Shown here: piece by piece, positions 9,696 through 18,062 of the stretch
How positions within the stretch are numbered: position 1 is the first letter of the stretch
How the letters are laid out: each line of letters begins with the position of its first letter
From: Gallionella sp.
Lineage (GTDB): Bacteria > Pseudomonadota > Gammaproteobacteria > Burkholderiales > Gallionellaceae
Assembly (NCBI GenBank): GCA_028710565.1
Contig: JAQTTV010000027.1
Span: 1 to 42,419, forward strand
Direction of reading: 5' to 3'
DNA: 42,419 nt
Notes under the pieces: model-generated
Databases searched by the model: none
What the model saw: only the letters and a program-made list of their open reading frames with translations
Told to the model about the DNA's origin: nothing
Program-made: the position numbers and the translations under genes

Positions 9696-11702
9696 CTAAA
9701 ATTTAAAGCTGGCATTGGCGAAGAAGTTGCGTCCTTCCAGCGGATACCCTTCAATCATCATGTAATTTTTATCCAACAGATTATTCACCCCCGCTTCAGC
9801 AGACCATGCTTGGTTGAATTGGTACATGACTTTGATATTGGCAATGCCAAATCCCCCCGCGATGCGCGTGGCGTTGGTCGCGCTATAACGCCACGAATTT
9901 GCCTCTACGCTACCCAAAATCGACAACGGTTCGCTGACTTGCCATTTGGCGTAAGAGGAGAATTTTTTCAGTGGCACATCAATCAGCATCAAGGTGGGGT
10001 TGCTGATGTTGCGACGATTTAACAAGGTGTAATTCGCGCCCACTTCCACTTTGTCGGACAAAAAGGCAAGTGCGCCTAATTCCAGCCCTTGGGTGCGGAC
10101 ATTGCCGATATTCTGCATTTGGGTACACGCAAAAGCAGTTGGCGCGCACAAGGTGGTGGGAGTGACGGCAACCGCTTGAATCATGTCCTGCACATCGTGA
10201 TAAAACACCGCACCATTTAAGCGCACCCGCTCGCCCAATGCACTGGAAATGCCCAATTCATAATTCGTTGATTTTTCTGCTTGCAAGGCGGCATTGGGAA
10301 TCGCTGTGCCCAAACGATAGGAATAGCGATCTTTCATGGTCGGAAAGCGGCTTTTGCGTGAAACCGTGGCATGGAGTTCGTGGTTGGGAGTCAGCTTGTA
10401 AAACGCACCCAGTTGCGGATTCCATGCCGCCGCGTTGCCTTGTTGGAAATCCACCAGCTTGCCTGCCAGAAAATTCTGCGCTTGCACGGTATCTCGCGCA
10501 TCGTAGCTAATCCCCGCCACGACCTTGAGTTGGTCATTAAAATGATGCGTGTCTTCTACCCCCAACGAGGTGGTGCGGTCTTTGAAATTTTGAATCGGGT
10601 TGCCCAAATTATGCTCACGATGCACATCGTCTTTTAAATGCGCGGCAAACTTCAGCGTGTTATTTTTCGACCATTGCGTGCCAAATTCCATGCTGCCGCC
10701 ATAGCTATAATCGTCGTACCAGCTTTGCATAAAAGGCATTGCGCCTAATACGGTGTAAGTGTTGTTACTGAAGTTTTGGATCGAATTTTGGAATTTATCG
10801 TAATAAATCCGCGTTTTGAGATAAGCATCACTCCCGATAGCGGTGCGAGATACCCAGTACAAACTTTCTTTGTCCCAATACGGCCACTGCCAATAGCGCG
10901 CTGCTTTGATGGTCGCGGGGTCTTTCCCTGCATATACTGGCGTGCCTTTAGCCCCTTGTTGGTTAATGTAATTGAGCGAGTATTCATCGCCCGCATTGGG
11001 TGTCCAGCCGATTTTGAAGTTGAGCTTTTTATCGCGGTTGTATGAGTTTTCACGCACCCCGCCATTTTCCAAGGCGGTGGGTTGAAAATTGCCCGACAAC
11101 AGATAGTGATCGCGATTCAAATACGAGCCGCTGGCTTGCCAATACCAAGTGCCTTGATTGCCGCCCATATTCACATCGGTGTGAAAACCATTGTTGCCCA
11201 TGCTTTTATTTTGATAGACCCCAGCAGTCACATCCCCTTCAAAGGATTTAGTCGGTTTGCGGCTAATCAAATTGATCGCGCCGCCTAAGGTATTCGGTCC
11301 ATACAGCACCGAGCTAAATCCTTTGGAGACGTTAATCGCGGTCAAGTCAAAGGTGTTAAACCGCCCCAAATCCACATAGCCATCATATGACACATACACA
11401 GGAATTCCATCCACAAAAACAGGGACTTGGCGTAAATCAAAACCGCGAATGTTCAGCATTTGCTCGTTGCGCCCACCGCCTTCTGTCCCCGTAATGCCAG
11501 GCAAACGACTCAAGGCTTTGCCTATGGTCTCGCCATTGAATAAGCGCAATTCTTCTTGGGTCACGGTTTGCGCCGTACCCAAGGCGGGACGTGGACTGGG
11601 GGCGGTGACCATGACTTCGCCTAAGGTAAATACTTCTGCGGATGCCGAACACGCCATCATGCAAGCCAGCCATAACGGTTTTGTTGTCCAATTTTTTTTC
11701 AT
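9696..11702 (-). CDS. TonB-dependent outer-membrane receptor
   Basis: The 668-residue receptor has a signal peptide ending in ACSASA, a TonB-box-like stretch near TLGEVMVT, a plug domain (about 35-150: LSRLPGITGTEGGG, LNIRGFDLRQVPVFVDGIPV, GFSSVLYGPNTLGGAINLISRKP) and a 22-strand barrel ending in ANASFKF. It is energised by TonB-ExbBD from the inner membrane. GGAG is seven bases before the ATG. It heads an operon with a solute-binding protein and a di-haem cytochrome. A ModE-like box ends 26 bp upstream of the ATG, and the divergent neighbour is modEABC. Together these point to uptake of molybdate, tungstate or a molybdophore rather than iron. The substrate is inferred from context; the receptor itself lacks a diagnostic motif. 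Confidence 0.93.
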   Translation of the reverse strand: MKKNWTTKPLWLACMMACSASAEVFTLGEVMVTAPSPRPALGTAQTVTQEELRLFNGETIGKALSRLPGITGTEGGGRNEQMLNIRGFDLRQVPVFVDGIPVYVSYDGYVDLGRFNTFDLTAINVSKGFSSVLYGPNTLGGAINLISRKPTKSFEGDVTAGVYQNKSMGNNGFHTDVNMGGNQGTWYWQASGSYLNRDHYLLSGNFQPTALENGGVRENSYNRDKKLNFKIGWTPNAGDEYSLNYINQQGAKGTPVYAGKDPATIKAARYWQWPYWDKESLYWVSRTAIGSDAYLKTRIYYDKFQNSIQNFSNNTYTVLGAMPFMQSWYDDYSYGGSMEFGTQWSKNNTLKFAAHLKDDVHREHNLGNPIQNFKDRTTSLGVEDTHHFNDQLKVVAGISYDARDTVQAQNFLAGKLVDFQQGNAAAWNPQLGAFYKLTPNHELHATVSRKSRFPTMKDRYSYRLGTAIPNAALQAEKSTNYELGISSALGERVRLNGAVFYHDVQDMIQAVAVTPTTLCAPTAFACTQMQNIGNVRTQGLELGALAFLSDKVEVGANYTLLNRRNISNPTLMLIDVPLKKFSSYAKWQVSEPLSILGSVEANSWRYSATNATRIAGGFGIANIKVMYQFNQAWSAEAGVNNLLDKNYMMIEGYPLEGRNFFANASFKF

Positions 11703-11728
11703 CTTAATCTCCAGTATGTGATAAATTC

Positions 11729-11752
11729 GGTTATGTAAATTAGTGCATAACG
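11729..11752. promoter_or_regulatory. ModE-like operator upstream of the TonB operon
   Basis: GGTTAT-N12-ATAACG, with one half-site base differing from the ideal CGTTAT. It lies between the divergent TonB operon and modE, 26 bp before the receptor ATG. The inner 12 bases are nearly the same as in the porin box, so the two genes share more than the half-sites. Confidence 0.7.
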
Positions 11753-11889
11753 AAATTCATCCAAGCAAAGCGCGTGCCAAAACCAGCAAATCAAGACGTA
11801 GCAATACTTCACGCATGGACAAGGCTTAGCGTTGTAGCCTTTGGGTTGTAACGAAGCCGCTAAATTGTTGAGAAACCAACAGGTTCATC

Positions 11890-11954
11890 GTAGCCCGTAT
11901 GCAATACGGGATTTTTGCCCCGTTGGCGTTTAACCCGTATTGCATACGGGCTAC
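11890..11954. repeat. REPIN, class 1 (GTAG + CCCGTAT palindrome)
   Basis: Arms 11890-11910 and 11934-11954 are perfect 21-bp inverted repeats. Each arm is GTAG followed by a palindrome CCCGTAT-GCA-ATACGGG. A GTAG tetranucleotide plus hairpin, in inverted pairs, is the known architecture of REP sequences mobilised by RAYT (TnpA-REP) transposases. No RAYT gene is present here. Confidence 0.85.
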
Positions 11955-12050
11955 GGAGGGGACGGGGCAAGTATGCACGGGCAAGATACTGGGCGTGGCA
12001 TCGTTTTTGCTTATCGTTGGGTGGTGCAAGGTTATAACGTGGAGAACAGG

Positions 12051-12872
12051 ATGGGACGCGCAATGACAGCGAAAAAAGTAGAACAAACCCCAGCATCAGC
12101 CGCATTTTCTAAGTTGAAAATTGCGAAAGGCCGACGCTGGGATCATTTGGAATTATTGGAACGTATTGATGCGACGGGTTCTATTTCCGCAGCGGCGAGT
12201 GCGATGGGCATGAGCTATAAAGCGGCGTGGGAAGCGGTGGAGAGCATCAATAATCTTTCTGAGCAACCGTTAGTCGAACGTAAAACGGGGGGGCAGAAAG
12301 GTGGCGGGACGACGCTCACGACCTATGGGCGGCGGGTGGCGGGTGCGTATCGGCGGCTGGAGCAGGAGCGAGAGCAAGTGCTCAAAAAGCTGGCGCAGGT
12401 GATGGATGATTTTGATGAGTATTATCATTTAATGAGGAGATTCGATATGAAAACAAGTGCACGCAATCAGTTTTTGGGTAACATTAAAAGTATCAAAACG
12501 GGAGCCATTAACGCCGAAGTGGTGTTGGATATTGGGGGTGGCGATACCTTGGCGGCGGTGATTACCAACGAAAGTGTGGAGCATCTGGGGTTGAAAATTG
12601 GCTCGGAGACCTATGCGATGGTCAAAGCCCCGTGGGTGATTGTCACGACTTCCGAGGGCTTTAAAACCAGCGCGCGCAACGAGCTGCATGGCACGGTGGT
12701 GCGTTGTCAGGAAGGTGCGGTCAATGGCGAAGTGGTCATCGAATTAGCAGGTGGCAAGAGCGTGGCGGCGATTGTGACCAATGACAGCATCAAGACCTTG
12801 GGGCTTAAAGAGGGCGTGAAAGCTTGCGCACTGATTAAGGCATCGCACATTATTCTCGCCGTGACGGCATAA
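12051..12872 (+). CDS. modE: molybdate-dependent regulator ModE
   Basis: ModE senses cytoplasmic molybdate and usually represses Mo-uptake genes. The 273-residue protein has an N-terminal winged helix-turn-helix (about 25-135; LLERIDATGSISAAASAMGM, AWEAVESINNL, LTTYGRRVAGAYRRLEQE) and two tandem Mop domains, each opening with TSARNQ/TSARNE (about 132-200 and 203-270), which bind oxyanion at the dimer interface. The start at 12051 has GGAG six bases upstream; the internal ATG at 12063 is an alternative. It is the first gene of modEABC, 11 bp before modA. Boxes fitting its known operator lie at 11729-11752, 6753-6776 and 6962-6985, so it probably controls the divergent TonB operon and the porin. 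Confidence 0.95.
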   Translation: MGRAMTAKKVEQTPASAAFSKLKIAKGRRWDHLELLERIDATGSISAAASAMGMSYKAAWEAVESINNLSEQPLVERKTGGQKGGGTTLTTYGRRVAGAYRRLEQEREQVLKKLAQVMDDFDEYYHLMRRFDMKTSARNQFLGNIKSIKTGAINAEVVLDIGGGDTLAAVITNESVEHLGLKIGSETYAMVKAPWVIVTTSEGFKTSARNELHGTVVRCQEGAVNGEVVIELAGGKSVAAIVTNDSIKTLGLKEGVKACALIKASHIILAVTA

Positions 12873-12883
12873 AGGAGTCGCAA

Positions 12884-13645
12884 ATGAAACTGAGTCAATC
12901 ACGCGTATTATTGGGGGCGTTGCTGTGTGGCATGATGGCAAACACCGTTTATGCTGGCGAAGTCAATGCAGCGGTGGCGGCGAACTTTACCGCCCCTGTG
13001 CAACAAATCGTTGCTCAGTTTCAAAAGGAAACGGGGCATACGGTGAAATTGAGTTTCGGCTCTAGTGGTAAATTCACCGCACAGATTAAAGAAGGCGCGC
13101 CATTTGATGTGCTCCTCGCAGCAGATGAAAAAAATCCTCAATTGTTGGAGAAAGAAGGACTGGCGGTTGAAGGTTCGCGTTTTGTCTATGCCTTGGGCAA
13201 GCTGGTGTTGTGGAGCGCGCAGTCTGGCTATGTGGATGACAAAGGGCATGTGTTGCGTAAGGGCGGCTACAACAAGCTTGCATATGCCGATCCCAAACTG
13301 GCACCTTATGGGCTGGCAGCAAAAGAAACACTGGAAGAACTGGGCTTGTGGAATGCTGTGCAGGGCAAACTGGTGACGGGAGAGAGTATTACTCAGACTT
13401 ACCAATTTGCCGCCACGGGCAATGCAGAGTTAGCTTTTATCGCATTGTCACAGATTACTCAAAACGGCAAAGTCACCGAGGGTTCATGGTGGATAGTCCC
13501 TGCGCATCTTTACAATCCGATTAAACAAAGTGCCGTGCAATTGTCTGCCGCAAAAGATAAAGCCGCAGCGCAAGCATTCCTCACTTTTTTAAAGGGCGAA
13601 AAGGCAAAGACCATCATACGCAGTTTTGGATATGACTTGCCCTAA
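12884..13645 (+). CDS. modA: molybdate-binding periplasmic protein ModA
   Basis: ModA is the periplasmic receptor of the ModABC molybdate importer. The 253-residue precursor has a signal peptide ([17 protein letters not shown]) and family features: [40 protein letters not shown] (oxyanion-binding serines), [14 protein letters not shown] and [21 protein letters not shown] lies seven bases before the ATG. It lies between modE and modB, with two bases between its stop and the modB start. Tungstate binding is possible, as in most ModA proteins. Confidence 0.96.
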   Translation: MKLSQSRVLLGALLCGMMANTVYAGEVNAAVAANFTAPVQQIVAQFQKETGHTVKLSFGSSGKFTAQIKEGAPFDVLLAADEKNPQLLEKEGLAVEGSRFVYALGKLVLWSAQSGYVDDKGHVLRKGGYNKLAYADPKLAPYGLAAKETLEELGLWNAVQGKLVTGESITQTYQFAATGNAELAFIALSQITQNGKVTEGSWWIVPAHLYNPIKQSAVQLSAAKDKAAAQAFLTFLKGEKAKTIIRSFGYDLP

Positions 13646-13647
13646 AC

Positions 13648-14331
13648 ATGATGCTCAATATAGCCCCGGCTGATCTGCAATCCGTCTGGCTGACGCTCAA
13701 GCTGGCGAGCGTGGTTACACTATTGCTGTTATTGATTGCCACACCACTTGCGTGGTGGTTGGCGCATAGCCGTCGTTGGTATAAAGGCATCATCGCTTCG
13801 TTGGTTGCGTTGCCGCTGGTCTTACCACCGACGGTATTGGGTTTCTACCTGCTGTTGTTGATGGGGCCGCATGGGGTCGTGGGCGAACTAACCCATGCGC
13901 TGAATCTAGGCAGACTACCTTTCACTTTCGCAGGATTGGTCATAGGCTCGGTGTTGTTTTCCATGCCTTTCGCGGTGCAACCTATCCAGAACGCCTTTGA
14001 GTCCATTGGCAAGCGACCTTTGGAAGTGGCGGCCACCTTGCGGGCGAGTCTGTTGGATCAGTTCTTTAGCGTCGCGTTGCCACTGGCGCGCCCTGGTTTT
14101 CTCACCGCCATGATTCTTGCCTTTGCCCATACCGTGGGTGAATTTGGCGTGGTGTTGATGCTGGGCGGCAATATCGACGGTGAAACGCGGGTGCTTTCAG
14201 TCGCCATCTACAGTCACGTCGAAGCGATGGAATACGATGCGGCACATGTGCTGGCGGGCGGCATGGTGCTATTTTCATTTGTGGTATTGTTGGGTTTGTA
14301 TTTGCTAGGTGGGAAAGAGGGAAAACGGTGA
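13648..14331 (+). CDS. modB: molybdate ABC transporter permease ModB
   Basis: ModB forms the inner-membrane channel of ModABC. The 227-residue protein has about five membrane helices (first at 15-38, [20 protein letters not shown]) and the typical permease elements [23 protein letters not shown] and the ATPase-docking EAA-type loop [21 protein letters not shown], followed by [16 protein letters not shown]. Two adjacent ATG codons (13648 and 13651) are possible starts and neither has a strong ribosome-binding site, which suits translational coupling to modA two bases upstream. A REPIN occupies the 99-bp gap before modC. Confidence 0.96.
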   Translation: MMLNIAPADLQSVWLTLKLASVVTLLLLLIATPLAWWLAHSRRWYKGIIASLVALPLVLPPTVLGFYLLLLMGPHGVVGELTHALNLGRLPFTFAGLVIGSVLFSMPFAVQPIQNAFESIGKRPLEVAATLRASLLDQFFSVALPLARPGFLTAMILAFAHTVGEFGVVLMLGGNIDGETRVLSVAIYSHVEAMEYDAAHVLAGGMVLFSFVVLLGLYLLGGKEGKR

Positions 14332-14342
14332 AGACATTGGCC

Positions 14343-14412
14343 GTAGGTGCGAATTTATTCGCACGCCTTTTGGGACGGGAACGAAAAATCGTGCGAATAA
14401 ATTCGCACCTAC
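14343..14412. repeat. REPIN, class 2, between modB and modC
   Basis: Arms 14343-14365 and 14390-14412 are perfect 23-bp inverted repeats. Each arm is GTAG followed by a palindrome GTGCGAAT-TT-ATTCGCAC. Its palindrome is unrelated to the class 1 REPIN at 11890-11954, which implies two different REP families in this genome. It lies inside an operon, where it may stabilise upstream mRNA or lower modC expression. Confidence 0.88.
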
Positions 14413-14430
14413 ATCACGGGGAAAAATAGC

Positions 14431-15498
14431 ATGGCGATCCACGCCCACTTCACCCTTTCCCATCCCAACTTCAGCTTGGATGTTAAATTCCAAGCACCCG
14501 CCGTGGGTGTGACTGCACTCTTCGGCGTATCAGGTTCGGGCAAAACGACTTTGTTGCGCTGTATTGCAGGCTTAGAACGCGCCACGGGCAGTTTGTCGAT
14601 TAACGACGAAATCTGGCAAAACGAACGCGTGTTTTTGCCCACGCATCAACGTCCCTTGGGTTATGTGTTCCAAGAAGCCAGCTTGTTTCCGCATTTATCT
14701 GTGCGGGCGAATTTGGAGTATGGCTACAAACGGATTAAACCAGCCGAACGCAAAGTCCCCTTGGAACAAGTGGTGTCGTGGTTAGGGTTGGAACATCTCA
14801 TCGCACGCGGTGATCCCGCGCAATTGTCAGGGGGAGAACGCCAACGTGTCGCCATCGGGCGCGCGCTCCTTACCAGTCCGCGCATTTTGCTGATGGATGA
14901 ACCGCTGTCCGCACTGGACTCCGCCAGTAAACAAGAAATCTTGCCGTACCTAGAGCGTCTACACCGCGAATTAGCCATACCCGTGTTGTATGTCAGCCAT
15001 GCCATGGAAGAAGTGACCCGACTGGCAGATCATCTAGTATTGTTGCAACAAGGAAAAGTGATAGCCAGTGGCGCGTTGCATGAAACGTTAGCACGGCTAG
15101 ATTTGCCGCTCGCGGCGTTTGATGATGCGGGTTCCGTCATTGAAGCACGGGTGGCGCAACACGATGAACCCTATCACCTGACGCGGCTGGATTTTTCGGG
15201 TGGCTCGTTGTGGGTGGGCAAAGTCAACCAAGCTTTGGGGATGCCTGTGCGGGCGCGAGTGCTGGCGCGGGATGTCAGCCTTGCCACACACGCGCCGCAA
15301 GGTTCTAGTATCACCAATATTTTGACTGCCCGCATCACGGAATTGCGCGATGAAGGCGTGGACAAAGTCATGGTCAAACTTCGCGTGGGGGATAGTCACA
15401 CCTTGCTTTCCCGCATCACCCGCCGCTCTCGCGACCATCTGCAATTGCTTGCAGGCATGGAGGTCTTTGCACAAGTGAAAAGCGTGGCATTGATGTAG
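14431..15498 (+). CDS. modC: molybdate ABC transporter ATPase ModC
   Basis: ModC powers ModABC. The 355-residue protein has Walker A (GVSGSGKTTLLRC, about 30-42), Q-loop GYVFQEASLFPH, signature LSGGERQRVAIGRALL, Walker B ILLMDEPLSALD and the switch histidine in YVSHAMEEV. The C-terminal domain (about 285-355, SSITNILTARITELRDEG onward) is a Mop/TOBE fold that can bind oxyanion and mediate trans-inhibition. It is the last gene of modEABC, separated from modB by a REPIN, and converges with the diguanylate cyclase gene. Confidence 0.96.
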   Translation: MAIHAHFTLSHPNFSLDVKFQAPAVGVTALFGVSGSGKTTLLRCIAGLERATGSLSINDEIWQNERVFLPTHQRPLGYVFQEASLFPHLSVRANLEYGYKRIKPAERKVPLEQVVSWLGLEHLIARGDPAQLSGGERQRVAIGRALLTSPRILLMDEPLSALDSASKQEILPYLERLHRELAIPVLYVSHAMEEVTRLADHLVLLQQGKVIASGALHETLARLDLPLAAFDDAGSVIEARVAQHDEPYHLTRLDFSGGSLWVGKVNQALGMPVRARVLARDVSLATHAPQGSSITNILTARITELRDEGVDKVMVKLRVGDSHTLLSRITRRSRDHLQLLAGMEVFAQVKSVALM

Positions 15499-15510
15499 CC
15501 TGATGTTTAT

Positions 15511-15538
15511 TCCCCTCGCCCACGGGTGGGAAAGGGGA
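15511..15538. terminator. bidirectional terminator-like hairpin after modC
   Basis: CCCCTCGCCCA (15512-15522) pairs, with two mismatches, with TGGGAAAGGGG (15527-15537). It lies between the converging modC and diguanylate cyclase genes. The sequence resembles the palindromes near 2057-2100, so it may be a repeat unit used as a terminator. Confidence 0.45.
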
Positions 15539-15554
15539 GGTGTCCAAAAATAAA

Positions 15555-18056
15555 TTATAAGGGCAGGGATGAGGGGGTGGTTTCATTATCCAAGCGAATC
15601 GCATTCCGTCCAGACGTTTTGGCGAGGTACATCATCGTATCTGCCCGCGCGAGAATCTGCTCTTGATCCTTTTCGTGGTTGATAAAGACCACGACGCCGA
15701 TACTCGCCGTGCAGTGATGGACGATCACCGAATCGGGTTGGCCTTCGCGGTGGGAGGAGAGTGAGTAGGGTTCGGATAAGCTGAGCCGAATTTTTTCGGC
15801 GATGACACATGCTTCCGCGTTTGATGCTCTGCGTTTGGTTGACAATTCACTAATCATCACCACAAACTCATCGCCTCCAAAGCGTGCCACCGTGTCTATC
15901 TCACGCACACAATGCTTCAAACGGGTCGCCACTTCTACCAAGAGTAAATCCCCCACAACATGCCCATGTGTGTCGTTCAATGGCTTGAAGTTGTCTAAGT
16001 CAAGAAAGATGACCGCGCTGTAATATCCTTTGCGTTTGCTAGATGACATGGTTTGGCCGAGACGGTCATTGAATAAACGACGATTTGCCAGTTTGGTGAG
16101 GGGGTCATAGAACGCCAACTGGTGGACTTGATCTTCCAGTATTTTTTGCTCCGTAATGTCACGACTGATGCCAAACAAGCCGATCACTTTGCCCTCTGCG
16201 TCCAACAATGGCCACTTGCTGGTATTGAGCCAGCCTAATTTGCCTGTGGCGTCATAGTATGGATTGGTTTTGTTCAATAAGGGTTTGCCTGTTTGGAAAA
16301 CGGGTAATTCTTCTTCAGTGTAAATTTTCGCAGTTTCTTCGGGAAAAACTTCATTATCATGCTTGCCTATCATCTCCCGCCAGCTGGTATGCCCTGTGAT
16401 ATTCGCCATAATCTGACTACAAAAACGAATACGGCTGTTACTGTCCTTGAAGTAGATAAAATCACTGGTATTTTCCAAAAAAGCCACAAAATCACGGTTC
16501 AATTCACTGATTTTTGCTTCAATAAATTTACGTTTTGTGATGTCTTCGGTGATACCCATCAGCTTAATGACCTTGCCCGCACTATCCTTGATCGGCACAA
16601 AACAGGATTGAAATATGGGGCCGCATGAACCACTGGCTTTGAATTCAAATCGACTTGCCCCATTGCTAAAGGCTTGGGTCAATAATGTGTTGATGCGTTG
16701 CCTATCTGTGTCACATACCGAATCCATGTAGAGCGTACCGCGTATCTCGCTTTCATCATTCACCCCCATCATCCGCAGCCCTGCTTGGTTCATTGAGGTG
16801 AATCTGCCCGACAAGTCTATCTCGTGGATACAGAGAGGCGAGTTCTCAACTAAGGAACGGTAACGGATTTCGCTATCACGCAAAGCACTTTCAGCATGCT
16901 TATGCTCGGTGATGTCCTGATAGAAACCCAGAACGCCGATGATCTGGTCGTTTGCATCTCGTAGCGGCACCTTAGAGGTGCGCAACCAGATCATGCTGCC
17001 GTCAGGTGTGGTCTGAGGCTCTTCAAAAGCCAGTTTGGGAATCCCTGATGCCATCGTGGCGTGATCGTCGGCACGGTAGAGTTCCGCTTGATCCTTCCAT
17101 GTCATTTCAAAATCTGTCTTGCCAATTAACTCTTCAGGCGTGTTTCGCCCCGCATCAAGTGCAAAGCGTGTGTTGCAACCCAGATAGCGCGATTCAAGAT
17201 CTTTCCAAAAAATACTGGCGGGCAAGTTTTCCATGATGCTTTGCAGTAAATTGGTCAATTTCCAAAGCGTACTTTCCGCCTGTTTGTGTTCGCTGATTTC
17301 TGCTTTGAGTTGTTGGGTAAAGGTCTGAAGTTCGTCCGTCATGGTATTGATGGACTGGGCGAGTTCGGAGAATTCATCCACTCTATCCATTTTAATTCGG
17401 TAACTCAGATCGCCGCCCGCAATGATCTTGGCACCATCGTGAAGTGGTAGTAGCTCCCTGCGGATAAGCGCGCGGAGCTGCATTGAACTTAGGATGGTGA
17501 TGAGAGCTAGGGTAAGCGAGAACAATCCTACGAGGAAAATTAAGCGTTGATAACTGCGCTCAACCCGTTCTGCGGTGGCATCCTTTAATGCCCTTGTCAA
17601 ATTGTGAACCTCGCTGGATTTGAGCAACAGTTGGCTGTATAGCCTTTTATCTAGCTCTTCATAGACCTCATGATTGTTGGCGGCAGTATTTATGACCTCG
17701 GTATTTTTGACGATGCGGTAAAAAATCAGCGCGACCTCTTCAATACTTCTTTGTAGTCGTTCCAATGTTTGTTGATCTACTTCCTGTTGGAATTGCGCTT
17801 TTGCCTGATGCAACAGCGTGTCAGCTGCGAGCCTGTTTCGTTCCCATTGTGCGCGCAGACGGTCTTCACGATAGAGAAAATACTGATCCCTAAATGATGC
17901 TCGTTCAAAGAAATTCACTTCAATTGCATTGCTCAGCACGTAGTCACTTTTTGCGAGCCTGAATTCGGCAACTGACCAGAAGAGTATGGGCAGCAGCACG
18001 ACCAGCGCGGCGGCGGTACTCGCTGAGATAATGGATAATTGTTTGGTGATGCGCAT
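15555..18056 (-). CDS. membrane HAMP-PAS-GGDEF diguanylate cyclase
   Basis: The 833-residue protein should make c-di-GMP in response to a periplasmic signal. In order: membrane helix (about 11-30), a mostly helical periplasmic region (31-170), a second membrane helix (172-192), HAMP (about 193-250), three PAS domains (about 270-395, 396-520 and 525-645), and GGDEF (about 650-825). The active-site GGDEF motif is intact at 727-731, and the inhibitory I-site RxxD (REID) lies five residues before it. No EAL domain follows. It is downstream of a lipoprotein solute-binding protein on the same strand, with a 6-bp gap, so the binding protein probably supplies the ligand signal. AGG precedes the ATG. 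Confidence 0.93.
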   Translation of the reverse strand: MRITKQLSIISASTAAALVVLLPILFWSVAEFRLAKSDYVLSNAIEVNFFERASFRDQYFLYREDRLRAQWERNRLAADTLLHQAKAQFQQEVDQQTLERLQRSIEEVALIFYRIVKNTEVINTAANNHEVYEELDKRLYSQLLLKSSEVHNLTRALKDATAERVERSYQRLIFLVGLFSLTLALITILSSMQLRALIRRELLPLHDGAKIIAGGDLSYRIKMDRVDEFSELAQSINTMTDELQTFTQQLKAEISEHKQAESTLWKLTNLLQSIMENLPASIFWKDLESRYLGCNTRFALDAGRNTPEELIGKTDFEMTWKDQAELYRADDHATMASGIPKLAFEEPQTTPDGSMIWLRTSKVPLRDANDQIIGVLGFYQDITEHKHAESALRDSEIRYRSLVENSPLCIHEIDLSGRFTSMNQAGLRMMGVNDESEIRGTLYMDSVCDTDRQRINTLLTQAFSNGASRFEFKASGSCGPIFQSCFVPIKDSAGKVIKLMGITEDITKRKFIEAKISELNRDFVAFLENTSDFIYFKDSNSRIRFCSQIMANITGHTSWREMIGKHDNEVFPEETAKIYTEEELPVFQTGKPLLNKTNPYYDATGKLGWLNTSKWPLLDAEGKVIGLFGISRDITEQKILEDQVHQLAFYDPLTKLANRRLFNDRLGQTMSSSKRKGYYSAVIFLDLDNFKPLNDTHGHVVGDLLLVEVATRLKHCVREIDTVARFGGDEFVVMISELSTKRRASNAEACVIAEKIRLSLSEPYSLSSHREGQPDSVIVHHCTASIGVVVFINHEKDQEQILARADTMMYLAKTSGRNAIRLDNETTPSSLPL

Positions 18057-18062
18057 GGTTGC

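Larger units (their letters stand above)
11703..12050. other. divergent control region between the TonB operon and modEABC
   Basis: The 348-bp spacer contains the ModE-like box at its left end and a REPIN at 11890-11954. No gene is visible: a frame running through the right REPIN arm into modE is open only by chance. A modE promoter must lie between the REPIN and 12041, but I see no convincing -35/-10 pair. Confidence 0.6.

Noticed and set aside
11940..12050. N-terminal extension of ModE from the ATG at 11940
   Set aside because: It is translated from the REPIN arm, is unlike ModE, and the ATG at 12051 has a good ribosome-binding site.
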